Below, piece after piece: positions 54,743-64,000 of a stretch of DNA of 64,000 nucleotides. The DNA comes from Prescottella sp. R16 (GTDB lineage Bacteria > Actinomycetota > Actinomycetes > Mycobacteriales > Mycobacteriaceae). A program made the translations under genes and the position numbers. Each line of letters begins with the position of its first letter. Within the stretch, counting starts at the first letter, position 1. The stretch spans positions 2,170,001 through 2,234,000 of the forward strand of contig NZ_CP130943.1 of the NCBI RefSeq assembly GCF_030656875.1. Direction: 5' to 3'. The notes under the pieces were generated by a model. That model was not told the DNA's origin, made no database searches, and was given only the letters and a program-made list of their open reading frames with translations.

Positions 54743-54748
54743 AGCCTA
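54743..54748 (-). promoter_or_regulatory. -10 element (TAGGCT) for the jet operon
   Basis: On the minus strand TAGGCT ends 6 nt before the jetA GTG at 54736. Confidence 0.45.
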
Positions 54749-54785
54749 GGGGGCGGGGCCGACACCCGTGCACACCCGCCGGTCG

Positions 54786-55883
54786 TCACCGGGCTCGCCG
54801 GACGGGACGCCGCCACGCGGTCTCGTCGGTGGTCATGGTGGTGAGCAGGTATTCGGCGGCGTCCGGGTGCCGGAACGGGCCGGCGACGAGGTCGGCGTAC
54901 GCGTGCGACGGTGCGACGCAGCGCAGTCCGTCGCGGTACTGCAGGCGGTCGAACACGACGGCCGACCACGGCGTCGCCACCACGATGTCGGCGGTGGCCG
55001 CACCGGCCCCGGTGTCCGTGGGGCGCAGGTCGAGGGCGGCGGCGAACGCGTCGACGTCGTCGGCGTACACCTCGAGGACGGTGGGGGCGGCGTAGTCGGT
55101 GGCGCCGATGCCGGTGACCGCGTACCCGAGATCCGGTGCGGCCGAGGCGAGTCGTTCCCGCAGGTTGTCGATCCCGCCGGGGGCGGCGAAACTCCGTGTG
55201 GGGCAGGGTTTGCGGTCGGCGGCCCAGGCCCGCAGCATGTGCGGCCAGTGGACGTCGGTGACCGGGCCGCGGGGCAGGCGGGTGATCAGTTCGCGTTCCT
55301 GGAGGACCTCGACGACACGGTATGCGGCACCGGTCGACGCCCCGGACAGTTTGATGAGGTCGGGGACCGACATCTCCCCGGCGTGGTCGGCGAGGGCGCG
55401 CACGACCCGCTCGGACGGTTCGCCGGTGAGGACACCGGACGGGCGGCCCGGCCCGCGCCACGGGTCGGCGTCCGCGCCGCGGTTGCGCACCCAGATCGCC
55501 GGCCGGTCCGCGACCAGGGCGACGTTGCCGGTGGCGTCGGCGTAGGAGATGCCGTGACCGTCGAGTTGCCGGCGCACCGGATCGGACAGGTAGTGGGCGC
55601 ACACGAACGCCCGGTCGCTGTCGGCGAGTTCGGCGACGATGCGGGCGACGTCGCCGCTGAGAACGCCCTTGGGGGTGCTGATCGCGTAGGAGACGCTGTC
55701 GCCGTCGGGGGCCGTCACCAGCAGCCGGGCGGGGGCGGCGGGGGAGCGGGGCCGATCGGAGGAGATCGACCAGCCGGGCGGGAGGTGCGTCTCGAGCCAT
55801 GCCACCGCCCGTCGGTAGATGTCGATCGCGCGTTCGGGGCGGGGATTCGGGGAATCCGAGGGCGGGGAGGCGGCGCTGGTCAC
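54786..55883 (-). CDS. HTH-domain regulator (AbiEi/antitoxin-like architecture)
   Basis: 365 residues. The N-terminal half has a nuclease-like or ligand fold (GDSVSYAISTPKGVLSGDVARI, then ADATGNVALVADRPAIWVRN). A winged helix-turn-helix sits near residues 165-205 (SVPDLIKLSGASTGAAYRVVEVLQERELI). The C-terminal part (TPWSAVVFDRLQYRDGLRCV, then SHAYADLVAGPFRHPDAAEYLL) resembles AbiEi-type antitoxins, in which a similar domain follows an HTH. It lies 49 bp upstream of jetA on the same strand, but each has its own promoter. It is not JetD. Confidence 0.65.
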   Translation of the reverse strand: MTSAASPPSDSPNPRPERAIDIYRRAVAWLETHLPPGWSISSDRPRSPAAPARLLVTAPDGDSVSYAISTPKGVLSGDVARIVAELADSDRAFVCAHYLSDPVRRQLDGHGISYADATGNVALVADRPAIWVRNRGADADPWRGPGRPSGVLTGEPSERVVRALADHAGEMSVPDLIKLSGASTGAAYRVVEVLQERELITRLPRGPVTDVHWPHMLRAWAADRKPCPTRSFAAPGGIDNLRERLASAAPDLGYAVTGIGATDYAAPTVLEVYADDVDAFAAALDLRPTDTGAGAATADIVVATPWSAVVFDRLQYRDGLRCVAPSHAYADLVAGPFRHPDAAEYLLTTMTTDETAWRRPVRRAR

Positions 55884-55889
55884 GATTCC

Positions 55890-55895
55890 AGGGTA
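55890..55895 (-). promoter_or_regulatory. -10 element (TACCCT) for leaderless HTH gene
   Basis: On the minus strand TACCCT ends 6 nt before the GTG at 55883. The spacer from here to the MFS gene (55896-56069) is relatively AT-rich and holds no gene. Confidence 0.4.
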
Positions 55896-56069
55896 GTCGC
55901 TCGGTGGTGAACGGAACCGAAGGAAAAGCCGAAAACTGTGGCCGCGTCGCCGACGGACAAAAATTCGTTCAAGACGGAAACTGAAAATATACCGAAACTC
56001 TCGGTGCCGGTGAGCCCGTCACCTCACAGTTTCCGAAAGAGCGCCCCGATCCCCGGCCGGGCGGCGAGC

Positions 56070-57233
56070 CTAACGGGACCCGGTTGCGCTGTCGCGGCTC
56101 CGGGGCATGAGCAGCGGTGGCAGCACCGCCAGCAGCAGGGCCGGCACCAGGAACGCTCCGTAGGGGTGTGCGGCGTAGACGGGGGTGAGGGCGAGGGGCG
56201 CGAGGGCGGAGCCGCCGAAGCGCAGCGACTGGACCACGGACACCGCGCCGCCGCGGTTGCCGCCGTCGCCGCCCAGGACGGCGGCGTTGACGCCGACGAG
56301 GATGAACTGGGACGCCACCCCGGAGACGAACCAGGCGGCCGCGACGACGGCGACCGATCCGACGGTGCCGGCGACGGCGACGAGGACGGCGCCCGCGACG
56401 GCGCCCACGAGAACCGTTCGGCGGGCACCGATCCGGTCGATCAGGTTTCCGACCGGGCGGGCGGTGACGATGCCGGCGACCCCGAAACCGGTGAGGAGCA
56501 GGCCCCGCATCGCCGGGTCGAGGCCGAAGACGTTCTCGGTGCGGAACGCGACGAGGAAGCCGAGCCCACCGAGCGCGCCCCACCCGAGCAGGGCGACGGC
56601 TCCGACCCGCAGCACGGTGGGACGGAGGGCGTCCCGGAGCCGGGCGGGTGGTCCGGTGGGGGCGGCGCGGGCGGCGTCGGGCAGTCCGACGGCGCCGAGT
56701 ACGGCGGCGACGACGGCGATCGCGAGGAACGCGAGCCGCCAGTTCGCTTCGGCGGCGAGCCCGCCGATGAGTGGTGCAGTGGTCTGTCCGGCGGCCTGCA
56801 GCGCCCCGAACGCGCCGAGTGCGCGGCCCAGGGTCTGCTGCGGTGTCATTGCGGCGAGCGCCGCCAGCAGCAGCGGGGTGGTGAACGCGTTGGCGCATCC
56901 TTGCAGGACGCGGGCAGCGAGGAACAGGTCCAGGGTGGGTGCGACGAAACAGGCCAGTGACGCGGCCAGGTAGACCCCGTACGCGATGCGGACGGTCCGC
57001 ATCCGGCCCCAGCGGGCACCGAGGGTGCCGGAGACGAGCATGACGAGCGCGAACGGCAGCAGGTATGCCGTCAGCGAGGTGGCGGCCGCTGCTGCGTCGA
57101 CACCGAGACCGTCACCGATCTCCGGCAGCATCGAGGTGACGACTCCGCCGCCGAAGGGGCCGAGGAATCCACCGGCGTACAGCGCGGTGAGCTGTAGTCG
57201 AGTGCGGATCCCGGGAGTCCTGGAGGCGTTCAC
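56070..57233 (-). CDS. MFS transporter
   Basis: 387 residues with about twelve transmembrane helices. The loop 2-3 motif reads GTLGARWGRMRTVRIAY, a variant of the MFS motif A, and AARVLQGCANAFTTPLLLAAL is the helix 4 signature of drug-efflux-type members. The GTG start overlaps the PAC2 stop by 4 bp (GTGA), so it is the second gene of that operon. The substrate is unknown. Confidence 0.88.
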   Translation of the reverse strand: MNASRTPGIRTRLQLTALYAGGFLGPFGGGVVTSMLPEIGDGLGVDAAAAATSLTAYLLPFALVMLVSGTLGARWGRMRTVRIAYGVYLAASLACFVAPTLDLFLAARVLQGCANAFTTPLLLAALAAMTPQQTLGRALGAFGALQAAGQTTAPLIGGLAAEANWRLAFLAIAVVAAVLGAVGLPDAARAAPTGPPARLRDALRPTVLRVGAVALLGWGALGGLGFLVAFRTENVFGLDPAMRGLLLTGFGVAGIVTARPVGNLIDRIGARRTVLVGAVAGAVLVAVAGTVGSVAVVAAAWFVSGVASQFILVGVNAAVLGGDGGNRGGAVSVVQSLRFGGSALAPLALTPVYAAHPYGAFLVPALLLAVLPPLLMPRSRDSATGSR

Positions 57234-58159
57234 GCCCCGAAGCGGCCCGGGCCGCGTCGGCGCAGGTACTTCTCGAACTCGGCGGCCAGCGCGTCCCCGT
57301 CGATCTTCGCGATCGCGTCGTCGATGTCGGATTCGGCGTCGCCGCGTTCCTCGAGGGTGCGCACGTATTCGGCGATCTCCTCGTCGTCACGGGTCATCTC
57401 GGTGACGGATTCCTCCCAGTCCTCGGCCTGGTCGGGCAGGTCGCCGAGCGGTACCTCGACGTCGAGGACGTCCTCGACGCGCTGCAACAGCGCGATGGTC
57501 GCCTTCGGGTTGGGCGGCTGGGACACGTAGTGAGGGACCGCCGCCCAGAACGAGACGGACGGCACCCCGGCCTTGACGCAGGCGTCCTGCAGGACCCCGG
57601 CGATCCCGGTCGGCCCCTCGTAGCGGGAGCGTTCGAGGTTGAAGCGTTCGGCGGCCTCGGTGCTGTGCGCGGTGCCGGTGACCGGCACCGGCCGGCTGTG
57701 CGGGGTGTCCGCGAGCAGCGCCCCGAGGATGACGACGGTGTGGATGCCGAGTTCCTCGACGAACTCGAGCAGTTCGGCGCAATAGCTGCGCCAGCGCATG
57801 TTCGGTTCGATGCCGCGCAACAGCACCACGTCCCGGTCGCCGCCCGGGGGGCTGCACAGCGACATCTGCGTGGTGGGCCACACGATCTCGCGGGTCACGC
57901 CGTCGATCTGCCGGACCATGGGCCGGTTGACCTGGTAGTCGTAGTAGTCCTCGGAGTCGAGCTCGGCGAGTGGTTTGGCGTCCCACGTGAGCTCGAGATG
58001 TTCGACGGCGCCGGACGCCGCGTCGCCCGCGTCGTTCCAGCCCTCGAACGCGGCGACGAGGACCGGGTCGCGCAGGACGGGCACCTCGGTGTCCGCGGCG
58101 ATGTCACGGTCGTCGGTATCCGACGCCGGTTCGGGGTCGAAGAACTCGGGGGAACTCAC
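57230..58159 (-). CDS. PAC2 family protein (Rv2125 homologue)
   Basis: 309 residues with the proteasome-assembly-chaperone 2 fold. Typical segments are VLVAAFEGWNDAGDAASGAVEHL near the N-terminus, VVLLRGIEPNMRWRSYCAELLEF, TVVILGALLADTPHSRPVPVTGTA and SFWAAVPHYVSQPPNPKATIALLQRVE. The acidic C-terminus (VTEMTRDDEEIAEYVRTLEE) is helical. Rv2125 in M. tuberculosis has the same neighbour metH. Physiological role not settled. GTG 58159 has a TAGGCT hexamer 6 nt upstream. Confidence 0.92.
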   Translation of the reverse strand: MSSPEFFDPEPASDTDDRDIAADTEVPVLRDPVLVAAFEGWNDAGDAASGAVEHLELTWDAKPLAELDSEDYYDYQVNRPMVRQIDGVTREIVWPTTQMSLCSPPGGDRDVVLLRGIEPNMRWRSYCAELLEFVEELGIHTVVILGALLADTPHSRPVPVTGTAHSTEAAERFNLERSRYEGPTGIAGVLQDACVKAGVPSVSFWAAVPHYVSQPPNPKATIALLQRVEDVLDVEVPLGDLPDQAEDWEESVTEMTRDDEEIAEYVRTLEERGDAESDIDDAIAKIDGDALAAEFEKYLRRRGPGRFGA

Positions 58160-58165
58160 GCACCC

Positions 58166-58171
58166 AGCCTA
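58166..58171 (-). promoter_or_regulatory. -10 element (TAGGCT) for leaderless PAC2 gene
   Basis: On the minus strand TAGGCT ends 6 nt before the GTG at 58159. It forms a back-to-back pair with the metH promoter. Confidence 0.45.
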
Positions 58172-58197
58172 CGGCCAGGGGTGGTTCGGTCGCCCAC

Positions 58198-58203
58198 TAG
58201 TGT
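58198..58203 (+). promoter_or_regulatory. -10 element (TAGTGT) for leaderless metH
   Basis: TAGTGT ends 7 nt before the metH ATG at 58211. No cobalamin riboswitch can fit, because only 51 bp separate the divergent starts. Confidence 0.5.
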
Positions 58204-58210
58204 GGACGGC

Positions 58211-61772
<3,562 letters not shown>

Positions 61773-61780
<8 letters not shown>

Positions 61781-62468
61781 TCGAACCGGGGCGGCGTCGA
61801 GCACGCTGCGCGCTGTGCTGTGGGACATGGACGGGACACTGCTCGAATCCGAGCACCTGTGGGACATCGGGGTGCGGGAACTGTCGCTGCACCTCGGCGG
61901 TCCGATGTCGGAGGAGACCCGGCTCGCGACGATCGGCGCGTCGAGTGCGAACGCGCTGTCGATCGTGTTCTCCGCCCTCGGGCTCGAGCAGACGCCGCAG
62001 GCACTCGCCGACGCGAAACGCTGGCTGTACGACCGCATGGGCGAACACTTCTCGGCCGGATTGCCGTGGCGTCCCGGGGCCCGGCAGGCGCTGCGGACGG
62101 TGCGCTCGGCCGGGCTCGGGTCGGCGTTGGTGACCAACACCGACCGCGAGTTGTGCGAGTTCGCGCTCGAGACCCTCGGGCGCGAGCACTTCGACCACTC
62201 GGTGTGCGGGGACGAGGTGCCGGCCGGTAAACCCGACCCGGCGCCCTACCTGCGCGCGGCCGAACTGCTGGGGGTGGATCCGCAGCACTGTCTGGCCGTG
62301 GAGGATTCACCGGTCGGTGCGGCGTCCGCCGACGCCGCCGGCTGCACCGTGCTGGTGGTCCCGTCGATCACGACGGTGTCGGAGTCGCCGCGCCGGATCT
62401 TCCGCACCACGCTCGAGGGGCTGACCGCGACCGATCTGCACGCCCTGCACTCCGGCACGGCGGTGTAG
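61773..62468 (+). CDS. HAD-superfamily phosphatase
   Basis: 231 residues. Motif I is [12 protein letters not shown] with nucleophile Asp18 and acid/base Asp20, motif II is ALVTNTDRE, motif III the Lys in PAGKPDP and motif [17 protein letters not shown]. The cap is the helical type 1, so small phosphate esters are likely substrates. The ATG overlaps the metH end (ATGTTTGA), implying coupled translation, though a metabolic link to methionine is not evident. Confidence 0.9.
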
Positions 62469-62470
62469 CG

Positions 62471-63322
62471 ATGGCGACACCGAAAATCGTGCTGTTCTAC
62501 CGGTTCACGCCGCTGCCCGACCCGGAGGCGATCCGGCTGTGGCAGCACACACTGGCCGCGTCGAACAACCTCACCGGCCGCATCCTGATCTCCGAACACG
62601 GCATCAACGCCACCGTCGGCGGCGACATCGCCGACGTCAAACGGTACGTGCGCGGCACCCGCTCGTACGGCCCGTTCTCCGACGCCGACATCAAATGGTC
62701 CGACGGCACCGGGGACGACTTCCCGCGCCTGTCGGTGAAGGTGCGCCCGGAGATCGTCACGTTCGGCGCCCCCGACGAGGTGAAGGTCGACGAGAACGGC
62801 ATCGTCGGCGGCGGAAAGCACCTGTCGCCGAACGAGGTTCACGAACTCGTCCGGCAGCGCGGCGACGACGTCGTGTTCTTCGACGGCCGCAACGCCTTCG
62901 AGGCGCAGATCGGCCGGTTCCGGAACGCCGTCGTCCCCGACGCCGCCACCACCCGCGATTTCGTCGCGGAACTCGACAGCGGACGCTACGACCACCTCAA
63001 GGACAAGCCCGTCGTCACGTACTGCACCGGTGGGGTGCGGTGCGAGGTGCTGTCCGTGCTCATGCGCAATCGTGGCTTCGACGAGGTCTACCAGATCGAC
63101 GGCGGCATCGTCCGCTACGGCGAAACGTTCGGCGACGAGGGCCTGTGGGACGGCTCGCTGTACGTATTCGACAAGCGGATGAACGTCGAATTCACCGGCA
63201 ACGCGGTCACTTTGGGGCGCTGCACCCGGTGCGAGGCGCCCACGTCGCGGTACCGTAACCATCCCGATGTGAACGGCCGGGAGTTGACGCTCGTGTGCGA
63301 GTCGTGCGTGCCCGACGCGTGA
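62471..63322 (+). CDS. trhO: oxygen-dependent tRNA uridine(34) hydroxylase (rhodanese-fold)
   Basis: 283 residues. The N-terminal ferredoxin-like domain ([19 protein letters not shown], then [13 protein letters not shown]) is followed by a rhodanese domain with active-site Cys185 in [10 protein letters not shown]. The C-terminus carries two pairs of cysteines (CTRCEAP, CESC) that probably bind zinc. TrhO/YceA makes 5-hydroxyuridine at tRNA wobble position 34. Starts 2 bp after the phosphatase stop. Confidence 0.93.
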   Translation: MATPKIVLFYRFTPLPDPEAIRLWQHTLAASNNLTGRILISEHGINATVGGDIADVKRYVRGTRSYGPFSDADIKWSDGTGDDFPRLSVKVRPEIVTFGAPDEVKVDENGIVGGGKHLSPNEVHELVRQRGDDVVFFDGRNAFEAQIGRFRNAVVPDAATTRDFVAELDSGRYDHLKDKPVVTYCTGGVRCEVLSVLMRNRGFDEVYQIDGGIVRYGETFGDEGLWDGSLYVFDKRMNVEFTGNAVTLGRCTRCEAPTSRYRNHPDVNGRELTLVCESCVPDA

Positions 63323-64000
63323 CGCCGCTCCCGGTCCGCGGCGGGCTCGGCCCGGATCGGATCCGGATGCCGGCAGACGGGACGGCCGGCACCGTCGTCG
63401 AGTTCCTCACCGCCGCGTGCCCCGACGAGGACTGGTCGGCCCGGCTCGCGGCGAGAGAGGTCGTCGACGAGCACGGCCGGGTCGTCGACGCGACCACCGC
63501 CTATCAGCCCACCCGGTTCGTGTACTTCTACCGCGAGCCCGCACCCGAGGTGCCGGTGCCGTTCGGGATCGACGTCCTGTACCGGGGCGACGGGCTCGTC
63601 GTCGTCGACAAACCACACTTCCTGTCGACCATCCCGCGGGGCGCGCACATCCGGGAGACCGTCACCGTCCGGTTGCGCCGCGACCTGGACCTGCCGGATC
63701 TGGTGCCGGTGCACCGGCTGGACCGGATGACCGCCGGCGTGCTGCTGTGTACCACCGATCCGGCGCTGCGTCGGCCCTACCAGGAGCTGTTCGAACGGCA
63801 GCGGGTCACCAAGGTGTACGAGGCGATCGCGCCGGTGGTGCCCGGAGCGTTCCCGCGCACCGTGCGCAGCCGCATCCGCAAGGTCCACGGCGAGCTGACC
63901 GCCACCGAGGAAGCGGGACAACCCAATTCGGAGACCCGCATCGAGGTCGTCGAACGCCGCGGCGATCTCGCCCGCTACCGGCTGCACCCGCGCACCGGTC
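63319..64000 (+). CDS. RluA-type pseudouridine synthase (C-terminus outside window)
   Basis: Open from GTG 63319 to the window end (227 codons). The GTG overlaps the trhO stop (GTGA). The N-terminus [17 protein letters not shown] is typical of actinobacterial RluA paralogues. The catalytic motif is [14 protein letters not shown], with the Asp of HRLD as nucleophile, and [11 protein letters not shown] is motif I. It would modify uridines in rRNA or tRNA; the target cannot be read. Together with trhO this suggests an RNA-modification segment. Confidence 0.9.
   Translation, partial: MTPLPVRGGLGPDRIRMPADGTAGTVVEFLTAACPDEDWSARLAAREVVDEHGRVVDATTAYQPTRFVYFYREPAPEVPVPFGIDVLYRGDGLVVVDKPHFLSTIPRGAHIRETVTVRLRRDLDLPDLVPVHRLDRMTAGVLLCTTDPALRRPYQELFERQRVTKVYEAIAPVVPGAFPRTVRSRIRKVHGELTATEEAGQPNSETRIEVVERRGDLARYRLHPRTG

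Noticed and set aside
54786..55883. HTH gene next to jetA as a divergent JetD
   Set aside because: It has a winged helix-turn-helix and an AbiEi-like C-terminus, and no TOPRIM-like acidic motif. JetD usually follows jetC.
55932..56031. Inverted repeat AAACTGTG/CACAGTTT between the HTH and MFS genes
   Set aside because: Short arms with about 80 bp between them in a relatively AT-rich spacer; no link to a promoter or gene end could be made.
58160..58210. Cobalamin riboswitch before metH
   Set aside because: The spacer between the divergent starts is only 51 bp and is filled by two -10 elements; no B12-box was seen.

Overview
The window is GC-rich chromosomal DNA of a mycolic-acid actinobacterium, most likely Rhodococcus/Prescottella or a close relative. 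The basis is the very high GC content, a mycothiol gene (mshC), an IdeR/DtxR-type iron box, many apparently leaderless genes, and a gene order that parallels the Mycobacterium tuberculosis block from Rv2141c down to Rv2124c: M20 peptidase, PEBP, pyrD, lppL, uppP, phosphoglycerate-mutase-like protein, DUF3090, SCO1664 family, mshC, PAC2 and metH. The comparison with M. tuberculosis is from memory and was not computed. No phage genes, transposase, integrase or CRISPR array were seen.

Layout. 1-2.6 kb: a SatD-like/HTH regulator coupled to a membrane protein, a TVP38/DedA-like protein and a double hot-dog thioesterase. 2.7-7.9 kb: the methylmalonyl-CoA mutase operon mutA-mutB-meaB, closed by a perfect 20-bp hairpin. 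8-18 kb: a gamma-butyrolactone-receptor-like TetR regulator, nucleoside hydrolase, class II glutamine amidotransferase, DinB-like protein, trans-acting enoyl reductase, stress protein, secreted proteins, a zinc-ribbon SDR and a subtilisin without a signal peptide. 18.1 kb: tRNA-Leu(GAG). 18.3-28.9 kb: the conserved block with a heme uptake and degradation operon (hmuO-hmuT-hmuU-hmuV) under a probable IdeR box, reading towards lppL-pyrD.

28.9-39 kb is an accessory island placed between uppP and the phosphoglycerate-mutase-like gene, which are neighbours in M. tuberculosis. It carries a protein with three tandem modules of unknown function plus a small one-module companion, a giant single-chain Type ISP restriction-modification enzyme interrupted by a run of 13 G residues (12 would restore the frame), a HEPN-motif protein directly behind it, a membrane-anchored coiled-coil protein and a toxin-antitoxin pair. 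GC is visibly lower in several of these genes. 39.1-47.4 kb returns to core functions (mycothiol synthesis, Mg2+ and Mn2+ transport, secreted GH19-like hydrolase).

47.6-54.7 kb holds a Wadjet-type SMC defence operon (jetA-jetB-jetC) that ends at a hairpin with no jetD nuclease gene. 54.8-64 kb: an HTH protein, an MFS transporter coupled to a PAC2 protein, and an overlapping metH-HAD phosphatase-trhO-pseudouridine synthase string that runs off the right edge.

A recurrent signal across the window is a -10-like TANNNT hexamer 6-8 nt before the start codon with no ribosome binding site, found at fifteen genes and best explained by leaderless transcripts. The most interesting items are the poly-G-switched Type ISP enzyme with its HEPN partner, the jetD-less Wadjet locus and the three-module island protein.
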